Made by a program: the position numbers and the translations under genes | DNA from: Paracoccaceae bacterium | Lineage (GTDB): Bacteria; Pseudomonadota; Alphaproteobacteria; Rhodobacterales; Rhodobacteraceae | Direction: 5' to 3' | DNA: 5,314 nt | Assembly (NCBI GenBank): GCA_026984895.1 | Contig: JALSRF010000037.1 | Location: forward strand, 1 to 5,314 | Shown here: in pieces, positions 1 through 5,280 of the stretch | Position numbering within the stretch: position 1 is the stretch's first letter | How the letters are laid out: each line of letters begins with the position of its first letter | Notes under the pieces: generated by a model | Seen by the model: only the letters and a program-made list of their open reading frames with translations | Databases searched by the model: none | What the model was told of the DNA's origin: nothing

Positions 1-33
1 GCCGTTGCCGCCATTCGTCAGGTTGTCCGCCAT
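1..33 (-). CDS. 5' end of an unidentified gene downstream of the DeoR-type regulator (partial, runs off left edge)
   Basis: Reading leftward, an ATG at 33-31 lies one base after the TGA (37-35) of the regulator and opens a frame with no stop to the window edge. The visible residues are MADNLTNGGNG. The TGA-A-ATG arrangement is typical of translationally coupled genes in one operon, so this is probably the second gene of the regulator's transcript. The nearest Shine-Dalgarno-like stretch (GGGGA) is about 12 bases upstream of the ATG, which is rather far, so coupling to the regulator's termination would matter. Eleven residues are too few to name a family. It could also be a chance ATG. Confidence 0.45.
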   Translation of the reverse strand, partial: MADNLTNGGNG

Positions 34-34
34 T

Positions 35-853
35 TCAAGTTGTCCCCGTTTCCCGTCCCTTTTCGACATGCGCGCCCGCTGTCGCCCGCTCCTGCCCGGC
101 CACCAGCACCCGCGTGCCGGCGGCCCGGGCCACCTGCATGAAGCGCGCGCCGGGGCGCCGGTCGATGACCACGAAATCCAGATCGTCGAGGTTGCAGATG
201 CGCATCGGTGCCGTGCGCGCGAATTTCGAGTGATCGCACACCAGCACCCGCGTGCGGGCGTTTCGCAGCATCGCGCGTGCCACCGAGACCTCGCGCGAAT
301 CGAAATCCAGAACCGCCCCGTCCTCGTCCAGCGCCGAGCAGCCGATGACCGCATAATCCGCCTTGTAGCGGGCGATGAACTCTACCGCCTGTTCGCCTAT
401 CACCGCCCCGTCCGAACAGCGCACCGCACCGCCCACCAGGATCAGTTCGCGCGGGGCGGCGCTCATCATCGTCGAGATGATGTTGATGTTGTTCGAAATC
501 ACCACCAGCTGCGCGTGGCCGCCCAGCGCCACGGCCACCTGTTCGGTGGTGGTGCCGATATTCAGCATCAGCGAACAGCCGCCCGGGATCAGCCCGGCGG
601 CCACGCGCGCCACGGCCTGCTTGGCGTCGCGCCGAAGCGCCCTTCGCGCACGGTAGTCAAGGTTCGAGACCCGCGCCGAATCGGGCGCGCGGGCGCCGCC
701 GTGGGTGCGCCGCGCCATCCCCGCATCGCACAGCGCGTTCAGGTCGCGCCGGATGGTCTGGGTGGTGACCCGAAAGCGCCGGGCCATGTCCTTGACACGC
801 ACGGCGCCGTCACGCCGGATCAGCGAAAGAAGTTCTTGCTGGCGGTCTGTCAT
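35..853 (-). CDS. DeoR/GlpR-family transcriptional repressor
   Basis: A 272-residue regulator, the usual length for DeoR-family proteins. Residues 1-55 form the N-terminal winged helix-turn-helix: RQQELLSLIRRDGAVRVKDM, then the recognition segment VTTQTIRRDLNALCDAGMAR (29-48) and the RTHGGA wing. Residues about 75-235 form the DeoRC effector domain, related to the sugar-phosphate isomerase fold: NIGTTTEQVA (98-107, the phosphate-binding GTT loop), VVISNNINI (117-125), LVGGAVR (139-145), GCSALDEDGA (171-180) and CDHSKF (206-211). Family members usually bind DNA as oligomers and are released by a phosphorylated sugar or similar metabolite. I chose the ATG at 853-851 because it gives the canonical MTDRQQELL start and has GGAG (plus-strand ctcc, 862-865) eight bases upstream. 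The frame continues far upstream as open sequence, but that part is non-family, Pro/Arg/Ala-rich and antisense to the divergent operon. The tail after about residue 235 is Arg/Ala-rich and unassigned. Effector and target are not readable from sequence; divergent placement suggests control of the molybdenum hydroxylase operon and of itself. Confidence 0.93.
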   Translation of the reverse strand: MTDRQQELLSLIRRDGAVRVKDMARRFRVTTQTIRRDLNALCDAGMARRTHGGARAPDSARVSNLDYRARRALRRDAKQAVARVAAGLIPGGCSLMLNIGTTTEQVAVALGGHAQLVVISNNINIISTMMSAAPRELILVGGAVRCSDGAVIGEQAVEFIARYKADYAVIGCSALDEDGAVLDFDSREVSVARAMLRNARTRVLVCDHSKFARTAPMRICNLDDLDFVVIDRRPGARFMQVARAAGTRVLVAGQERATAGAHVEKGRETGTT

Positions 854-995
854 CGGCGCTGCTCCGGCCGTGCGGTTTCCTGTGTCCGGTCTGGTGCGTC
901 CGGTTTCCCGGGACGTCTGGTCATGGCGGCGGGCCCGGGCTGGCGGCGCGGCCTTATCGGGCCGCCCACGCCCCCCATGCGGCCGGGCCGTGACC

Positions 996-1018
996 GGCGC
1001 AATAACGGGTTTTGCGCC
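996..1018. promoter_or_regulatory. Perfect 7-bp inverted repeat, candidate operator
   Basis: GGCGCAA (996-1002) is followed after nine bases by its exact reverse complement TTGCGCC (1012-1018). The half-site centres are 16 bases apart, close to 1.5 helical turns. It sits 143 bases upstream of the regulator's start and 200 bases upstream of the hydroxylase start, in the most AT-rich part of the gap. No T-run follows it on either strand, so an operator fits better than a terminator. Which protein binds it is inference. Confidence 0.4.
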
Positions 1019-1035
1019 AAATGAAAATCCCCGGC

Positions 1036-1053
1036 TTTCGATTCCTTTTCGAA
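1036..1053. promoter_or_regulatory. TTTCGA direct repeats, candidate DeoR-family operator
   Basis: TTTCGA occurs at 1036-1041 and again at 1047-1052, exactly 11 bases (one helical turn) apart; the second copy is part of the palindrome TTCGAA (1048-1053). Operators of several DeoR-family regulators (for example GlpR and AgaR of proteobacteria) contain repeated TTTCG/TTCG-type half-sites, so this is a plausible binding site for the neighbouring repressor. The match is by eye and no promoter box was identified beside it. Confidence 0.4.
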
Positions 1054-1096
1054 TTGGCCGGATTTCCCTGAATTCTGCGCAAGGGCCGCCGGCCAT

Positions 1097-1132
1097 CCCG
1101 GATTGCGGCCCGGGCCCGGATTGCAGCTCGGG
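1097..1132. repeat. Two-copy 18-bp tandem repeat upstream of the hydroxylase operon
   Basis: CCCGGATTGCGGCCCGGG (1097-1114) is followed directly by CCCGGATTGCAGCTCGGG (1115-1132). The copies match at 16 of 18 positions, the two changes lying in the inner ggcc/agct block. Each copy is bounded by CCCG and CGGG and so could fold on itself. The second copy ends 85 bases before the first ATG of the operon. It could be an activator or repressor site, a leader structure, or a neutral duplication. Confidence 0.5.
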
Positions 1133-1217
1133 CACGCCGCCGGCAGCCGATTTCCCGGCTTGCCCGGCCAGGGCAGCGGCGATAACCTGAGACGTCACCA
1201 CAAGGGATGTGTTTTCG

Positions 1218-2081
1218 ATGCAGTTCGCCGCCCCCCGATCCGCCAGCGAAGCCGCGGCGCTCCTGCAGGCCGAACCGGGCGATGCCCGGGTGCTGGCCGG
1301 CGGCAGCGACCTGCTGGTGCAGATGAAATCCGGGGCCCTGCGGCCCGACCTGCTGGTGGACATCAAGCGCATTCCCGGACTGGACGCGATCACCGCCGAA
1401 GACGGCGGCTTTCGGCTGGGCGCGGCGGTGCCCGGCGCGCGGCTTGGCGAACATGCCGGGGTGCGCGCGCTCTGGCCCGGCGTGGTCGAGGCGGTGGAGC
1501 TGATCGGATCGACCCAGGTGCAGGGGCGCGCCACCGTCGCCGGCAACCTGTGCAACGCCTCGCCGGCGGCCGACGCGGTGCCGGCGCTTGTGGCCGCCGA
1601 TGCGGTGGCGCGCGTTTTCGGCCCGCGGGGCGAACGCGACTGTCCGGTGTCCGACATCCCGGTGGGGCCGGGGCGCAATTCGCTGGCAAAAGGCGAATTC
1701 GTGGCCTCGATCCTTCTGCCGGCGCGCCCGAAACGGGCCGCCGACGCCTATCTGCGGTTCATTCCGCGCACCGAGATGGACATTGCCGTTGCCTCGGCCG
1801 GGGTGTCTCTGGTGCTGGACGAGGACGGCCGCTGCACCCGGGCGCGCATTGCGCTTGGCGCGGTGGGGCCGAAAGTGCTGCTGGCCGAGGAGGCCGCGCA
1901 CTGCCTGATCGGCACCAAACTGGAGGATGCAGCGCTGGCAGCGATGGCAGAGGCCTGTTCGGCACTGGCCAGCCCGATCGACGACAAGCGCGGGACGGTG
2001 GCGTTCAGAAAGCAGGTCGTCGGCGTTCTGGCGAAACGCGCGGCGAAGATCGCGCAAGACCGCGCGGGGGGGACGAAATGA
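1218..2081 (+). CDS. Molybdenum hydroxylase FAD-binding medium subunit (CoxM-like)
   Basis: A 287-residue protein of the CoxM/FAD-binding-domain-in-molybdopterin-dehydrogenase family, at the usual length. It passes electrons from the iron-sulfur subunit to FAD and then to an external acceptor. Family motifs, in order: AGGSDLLVQMK (27-37, first FAD-diphosphate loop, family form AGG-S-L), TVAGNLCNASPAADAVPALV (106-125, second FAD loop), and RTEMDIAVASAGV (184-196, start of the C-terminal CO dehydrogenase flavoprotein-like domain, to about 280). I chose the ATG at 1218 because AAGGG (1202-1206) lies 11 bases upstream and the protein then begins MQFAAPRSASEAAALL, the normal family N-terminus. An in-frame GTG at 1209 would add three residues but leaves only two bases after AAGGG. 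It is the first gene of the operon; its TGA overlaps the next ATG. No signal peptide is seen, so the enzyme is expected in the cytoplasm. Confidence 0.94.
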   Translation: MQFAAPRSASEAAALLQAEPGDARVLAGGSDLLVQMKSGALRPDLLVDIKRIPGLDAITAEDGGFRLGAAVPGARLGEHAGVRALWPGVVEAVELIGSTQVQGRATVAGNLCNASPAADAVPALVAADAVARVFGPRGERDCPVSDIPVGPGRNSLAKGEFVASILLPARPKRAADAYLRFIPRTEMDIAVASAGVSLVLDEDGRCTRARIALGAVGPKVLLAEEAAHCLIGTKLEDAALAAMAEACSALASPIDDKRGTVAFRKQVVGVLAKRAAKIAQDRAGGTK

Positions 2082-2104
2082 GCAGGATAGAAATGAGCAG
2101 GATA
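2075..2104 (+). repeat. Perfect 15-bp tandem duplication across the stop/start overlap
   Basis: GAAATGAGCAGGATA occurs twice back to back (2075-2089 and 2090-2104) with no mismatch. Each copy carries an ATGA overlap, so both the TGA of the FAD-subunit frame (2079-2081, 2094-2096) and the ATG of the iron-sulfur subunit (2078, 2093) are present twice, in frame. AGGA of the first copy (2084-2087) stands five bases before the second ATG and can act as its Shine-Dalgarno. The first ATG is preceded by a run of seven G plus A (2066-2073). The result is the N-terminus MSRIEMSRIHV. Confidence 0.9.
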
Positions 2105-2569
2105 CATGTGCGCACCACGATCAACGGCGATGCGGTCGAATACCTGTGCGAGGCCGGGCAGAGCCTGCTTGACGTGCTGCGCGACGACCTGGGGCTGACC
2201 GGCACCAAGGAGGGCTGCGGCACCGGCGATTGCGGCGCCTGTTCGGTGCTGCTCGACGGGCGGCTGGTGTGTTCGTGCCTGGTGCTGGCGGCCGAAGCCG
2301 ACCAGCGCAGCGTCGAGACCGTCGAGGGGCTCGCCGATGGCGACCGGCTGCACCCGCTGCAACAGAAGTTCCTCGACCACGCGGCGCTGCAATGCGGCAT
2401 CTGCACCCCCGGTTTTCTGGTGGCGGCCAGGGCGCTGCTGGAGAAGAACCCGACCCCCAGCGAAACCGACGTGCGCTACTGGCTTGCCGGCAACCTGTGC
2501 CGCTGCACCGGCTATGACAAGATCGTCGCCGCGGTGATGGACGCCGCGGCGCAAATGCGAAAGGGCTGA
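2078..2569 (+). CDS. Molybdenum hydroxylase [2Fe-2S] small subunit (CoxS-like)
   Basis: A 163-residue (or 158-residue, from the second ATG at 2093) iron-sulfur subunit. It holds two [2Fe-2S] clusters that carry electrons from the Mo site to FAD. Residues about 10-85 form a plant-type ferredoxin domain with cluster cysteines C47, C52, C55 and C67 (EGCGTGDCGACSVLLDG). Residues about 90-160 form the [2Fe-2S]-binding helical domain with C106, C109 (QCGICTPGF) and C141, C143 (NLCRCTGYDKI). All eight ligands are present. From the second ATG the first-cluster cysteines number 42, 47, 50 and 62, which agrees with what I recall for CoxS and suggests the second start is the ancestral one. The gene overlaps the FAD-subunit stop by four bases (ATGA), pointing to translational coupling. 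Which start is used in vivo is open; both seem usable. Confidence 0.95.
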   Translation: MSRIEMSRIHVRTTINGDAVEYLCEAGQSLLDVLRDDLGLTGTKEGCGTGDCGACSVLLDGRLVCSCLVLAAEADQRSVETVEGLADGDRLHPLQQKFLDHAALQCGICTPGFLVAARALLEKNPTPSETDVRYWLAGNLCRCTGYDKIVAAVMDAAAQMRKG

Positions 2570-2575
2570 GGGATC

Positions 2576-4810
2576 ATGGCACTGGACGATCGCAAGCGCG
2601 CCTTCAAGGTCGTCGGCACCCGGGTGCCGCGCCCCGACGGCATCGACAAGGTCACCGGCCGCGCCCTTTACGGCGCCGACATGAGCGCGCCGGGAATGCT
2701 GCACGGCGCGATCCTGCGCAGCCCGCATGCGCACGCGCGCATCCGCGCCATCGACACCAGCAGGGCCGAGGCGCTGCCGGGCGTCAAGGCGGTGGTGACC
2801 TCGGCGGATTTTTGCCGCGCGAAACATTCCTTCAACCAGGATGCGCTGGATCACTGCATGGCCCGCGAGAAGGCGCTTTACGACGGCCATGCGGTGGCGG
2901 CGGTGGCGGCCACCAGCAAATCGGCGGCCCGGGCGGCGCTGGAGCTGATCGCGGTGGAATACGAGGTTCTTCCGCACGTGACCGAGATCGAGGACGCGCT
3001 GAAACCCGATGCCCCCGTGGTGCAGGAAGACCGGCGCGCAAGAAACGCCCCCGAAGGCACGCACCCGAACGTTACCCATGTGGTCAGCTTCGGCCATGGC
3101 GACCTGGAGGCCGGCTTTGCCCGCGCCGACCGGGTCATCGAACGCAGTTTCCGCACCGCCGCGACCCATCAGGGCTATATCGAGCCGCACGCCTGCCTGG
3201 CCAGCGTCACCCCCGACGGCAGGGGCGAGCTGTGGTGCTGCACCCAGGGCCATTATTACGTGCGCGAGCTGTGCGCCGATTTCCTGGGCATGGACACCAG
3301 CCAGTTGCGCGTGACAGCCTCGGAGATCGGCGGCGGGTTCGGCGGCAAGACCACGGTGACGATCGAGCCGGTGGCACTGGCGCTCTCGCGCAAGGCCGGC
3401 CGACCGGTCAAGCTGGTGATGAGCCGCGACGAGGTCTTCCGCGCCTCCGGCCCCACCGTGTCGTCCTGGAGCGACATAAAGATCGGCATGACCCGCGACG
3501 GGCGCATCACCGCCGCCCAGGCGATGCTGCGCTATCAGGGCGGGGCCTTCCCCTGCGGCACGGTGGAACTGGGCGCGATGAGCGCCTTTGCCGCCTACGA
3601 TCTGGAGGCGGTGCGCGCCGACGGCATCAACGTGATGACCAACCGGCCGCGCCAGGCCGCCTATCGCGCGCCGGGCGCGCCGATGGCGATCTATGCGGTG
3701 GAAAGCACCGTGGACGAGCTTTGCCAGGAACTGGGGCTGGATCCGCTGGAGGTGCGGCTCAAAAATGCCGCAAGGAAGGGGACGAAATCCGCCTACGGGC
3801 CGACATTCGACGATATCGGACTGGTGGCCACGCTGGAGGCCGCGAAGGCGCACCCGCATTACGCCGCTCCTCTGTGCCCCAACCAGGGGCGCGGGCTGTC
3901 GTGCGGCTTCTGGTTCAACTTCGGCGGCAACACCTGCGTGACGCTGAACCTGGATGCCGACGGCACCGTGGGCGTGACCGAGGGCAACCCGGATATCGGC
4001 GGCTCGCGCGCCTCGATCAGCATGATGGCGGCCGAGGAACTGGGCATCCCCTACGACAAGGTGCGCACCATTGTGGCCGACACCGCGTCGCTGGGGTTCA
4101 ACGACGTGACCGATGGCAGCCGGGTGACCTTTGCGGTGGGGCTTGCCACCATCGAGGCGGCGCGTGACATGATCCGCAAGATGTGCGCCCGGGTGGCGAA
4201 GATCTGGGACATCGACGAAGAGGCGGTCATCTGGGAAGACGGCTGCGCCAGGCCCGCGGGCCCCAATGCCGGCGACTTCGAGCCGATGTCGATTGCCGAG
4301 ATCGCCGCCATCGCCAACAAGACCGGCGGCCCCATCGCCGGGCATCACGAGGTGAACGCGGACGGCGCCGGGGTGAGCTTTGGCGTGCATCTTGTTGATG
4401 TGGAAGTGGATCCAGAGACCGGACATACGAAGATCCTGCGCTATACCGTGTTTCAGGACGCCGGCAAGGCGGTGCATCCCGACTATGTGGAAGGCCAGAT
4501 GCAGGGCGGCGCGGTGCAGGGCATCGGCTGGGCGCTGAACGAGGAATACATCTATGGCGAAGACGGCAGGCTGCAGAACCCCGGCTTTCTGGACTATCGC
4601 ATCCCGGTCGCCTCGGACCTGCCGAAGATCGACACCGTGATCCTGGAGATCCCCAATCCCGGCCACCCTTACGGGGTGCGCGGGGTCGGGGAAACCTCGA
4701 TCGTGCCGCCGCTGGCGGCGCTGTCGAACGCGGTGGCGCGCGCAATCGGGGCGCGGCTGCACGAACTGCCGATGTCGCCGCCCCGGATCCTGCAGGCGCT
4801 GAAGGGCTAG
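2576..4810 (+). CDS. Molybdenum hydroxylase molybdopterin-binding catalytic subunit (xanthine dehydrogenase family, CoxL-like, not CO dehydrogenase)
   Basis: A 744-residue catalytic subunit. Domains: an N-terminal aldehyde oxidase/xanthine dehydrogenase a/b-hammerhead domain (about 20-135, GIDKVTGRALYGAD), a first molybdopterin-binding domain (about 155-395) and a second (about 415-705). Mo-site motifs: TQGHYYVRE (223-231), GGGFGGK (252-258), AYRAPGAP (362-369), QMQGGAVQGIG (641-651) and GVGETSIVPP (703-712), whose E706 is the conserved catalytic glutamate. Form I CO dehydrogenases have AYxCSFR in the loop at 362-369, with the cysteine binding copper; here A365 replaces it, and the form II-type AYRGAGR is not matched either. 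The enzyme is therefore an Mo hydroxylase or dehydrogenase acting on an unidentified substrate, such as a heterocycle, aldehyde or related compound. The start at 2576 has GAGGGA (2568-2573) just upstream and lies six bases after the small-subunit stop. Gene order medium-small-large is that of coxMSL. No Tat signal is seen, so the enzyme is probably cytoplasmic. Confidence 0.95.
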   Translation: MALDDRKRAFKVVGTRVPRPDGIDKVTGRALYGADMSAPGMLHGAILRSPHAHARIRAIDTSRAEALPGVKAVVTSADFCRAKHSFNQDALDHCMAREKALYDGHAVAAVAATSKSAARAALELIAVEYEVLPHVTEIEDALKPDAPVVQEDRRARNAPEGTHPNVTHVVSFGHGDLEAGFARADRVIERSFRTAATHQGYIEPHACLASVTPDGRGELWCCTQGHYYVRELCADFLGMDTSQLRVTASEIGGGFGGKTTVTIEPVALALSRKAGRPVKLVMSRDEVFRASGPTVSSWSDIKIGMTRDGRITAAQAMLRYQGGAFPCGTVELGAMSAFAAYDLEAVRADGINVMTNRPRQAAYRAPGAPMAIYAVESTVDELCQELGLDPLEVRLKNAARKGTKSAYGPTFDDIGLVATLEAAKAHPHYAAPLCPNQGRGLSCGFWFNFGGNTCVTLNLDADGTVGVTEGNPDIGGSRASISMMAAEELGIPYDKVRTIVADTASLGFNDVTDGSRVTFAVGLATIEAARDMIRKMCARVAKIWDIDEEAVIWEDGCARPAGPNAGDFEPMSIAEIAAIANKTGGPIAGHHEVNADGAGVSFGVHLVDVEVDPETGHTKILRYTVFQDAGKAVHPDYVEGQMQGGAVQGIGWALNEEYIYGEDGRLQNPGFLDYRIPVASDLPKIDTVILEIPNPGHPYGVRGVGETSIVPPLAALSNAVARAIGARLHELPMSPPRILQALKG

Positions 4811-4813
4811 GCG

Positions 4814-5059
4814 ATGGTGCAGGTGCGCCTCTGGGGATCGCTGCGCGAAGCCACCGGCGGGCGCGATGTGGTCGAGGTGAATGCCAGCGATTTCAAGGGA
4901 GTGCTGCGCGAACTTGAGGCCAACTATCCGGGCCTGAAAGACCGGATCGAGCGCGGCGTGTCGCTGGCCATCGACGGGGTGATCTATCGCGAAGCCTGGT
5001 TTCAGCCGGTCCGCCCCGACAGCGAGGTGGTGCTGATGCCGCTGATGGTGGGCGGCTAG
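4814..5059 (+). CDS. MoaD/ThiS-family sulfur carrier protein
   Basis: An 81-residue protein with the ubiquitin-like (beta-grasp) MoaD/ThiS pattern: MVQVRLWGSLREATGG opening strands, the helix region SDFKGVLRELEANYPGLKDRI (about 25-45), LAIDGVIY (51-58), and a C-terminal LMPLMVGG with the terminal Gly80-Gly81. In MoaD that diglycine is adenylated by MoeB and turned into a thiocarboxylate, which gives sulfur to MoaE for molybdopterin synthesis. ThiS uses the same chemistry for thiamine. The start is three bases after the catalytic-subunit stop (TAG-gcg-ATG), with AAGGG at 4802-4806 as ribosome binding site, so it belongs to the operon. Its position next to a molybdopterin enzyme favours a MoaD-type role over ThiS. 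No MoaE, MoeB or XdhC/CoxF-type maturation gene is in the window, so partners must be encoded elsewhere or beyond the right edge. Confidence 0.85.
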   Translation: MVQVRLWGSLREATGGRDVVEVNASDFKGVLRELEANYPGLKDRIERGVSLAIDGVIYREAWFQPVRPDSEVVLMPLMVGG

Positions 5060-5150
5060 GGCCGGGACCGGTTGCCGCTGCCGCGCGAAAGGCCCTGGAC
5101 GCCCCCCTGCCCTGCAATCGCCCGGCGGCAAGCGCAAGGGAACCGGCACA

Positions 5151-5189
5151 GCGGGCATGGCCCGAACCAGGGCGCGCGGGCATGGCCCG
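5151..5189. repeat. Direct repeat of a 14-bp unit containing an inverted repeat
   Basis: GCGGGCATGGCCCG occurs at 5151-5164 and, identically, at 5176-5189, 25 bases apart. Within each copy CGGGC and GCCCG are reverse complements around ATG, giving a five-pair stem or a dyad binding site. It may be a tandem operator, part of a termination structure, or simple repeat drift in a GC-rich spacer. Confidence 0.6.
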
Positions 5190-5190
5190 G

Positions 5191-5280
5191 GGGAAGGGCA
5201 CGCGCAAAGGACGGGCGCAATGGACAGGCGGGAAGGACAGGCGGGAAGGGACAGGCGCAAAGGACGGGCGCAAAGAGTCC
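5191..5280. repeat. Degenerate 13-bp tandem repeat tract
   Basis: Units read in register: GGGAAGGGCACGC (5191-5203), GCAAAGGACGGGC (5204), GCAATGGACAGGC (5217), GGGAAGGACAGGC (5230), GGGAAGGGACAGGC (5243, one base longer), GCAAAGGACGGGC (5257, identical to the second unit) and a broken GCAAAGAGTCC (5270-5280). The rough consensus is GSRAAGGACRGGC. The period of 13 (with one 14) is not a multiple of three, which argues against a coding repeat. The plus strand is purine-rich throughout. Confidence 0.8.

Larger units (their letters stand above)
854..1217. promoter_or_regulatory. Divergent intergenic control region
   Basis: This 364-base stretch separates the start codons of the regulator (leftward) and the hydroxylase operon (rightward), so it must hold both promoters. 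No coding frame in it looks like a protein. The most AT-rich part, about 1000-1076, contains an inverted repeat (996-1018) and TTTCGA repeats (1036-1052), and is where I would place the promoters and operators. Closer to the operon start is an 18-bp tandem duplication (1097-1132). I found no convincing -35/-10 pair in either direction and no sigma-54 element. The lack of a clear sigma-70 box is common in GC-rich alphaproteobacteria. Confidence 0.7.

Noticed and set aside
5..1024. Plus-strand open frame of 339 codons over the regulator
   Set aside because: It is antisense to a clear DeoR-family gene, rich in Arg, His, Ala and Gly with no recognisable domain, and runs through the divergent promoter region. 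It is a GC-rich shadow frame.
1161..1175. Small hairpin TGCCC-GGCCA-GGGCA in the operon leader, as a riboswitch or Moco-sensing element
   Set aside because: A single five-pair stem is not enough. No multi-stem architecture resembling the molybdenum cofactor RNA motif could be recognised.
854..1678. Upstream extension of the regulator frame to 547 residues
   Set aside because: The added part is Pro/Arg/Ala/Ser-rich, antisense to the FAD subunit, and the family N-terminus with a proper ribosome binding site begins at 853.
1103..2077. In-frame extension of the iron-sulfur subunit upstream to 488 residues
   Set aside because: The extension is Arg/Gly-rich and overlaps the FAD subunit in another frame. 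The ferredoxin domain starts normally at 2078 or 2093, so a fusion is not supported.
2576..4810. Genuine aerobic CO dehydrogenase large subunit
   Set aside because: The AYxCSFR loop with its copper-binding cysteine is absent (AYRAPGAP instead), despite the coxMSL-like gene order.
5058..5096. Rho-independent terminator after the MoaD-like gene
   Set aside because: Only six base pairs with a 27-base loop and no T-run; too weak to call, although transcription may end here by other means.
1748..5260. Minus-strand open frame of 1170 codons
   Set aside because: It lies antisense to four well-supported genes, is His/Arg/Gly/Ala-rich without domains, and exists because codon bias in GC-rich genes suppresses stops on the opposite strand.
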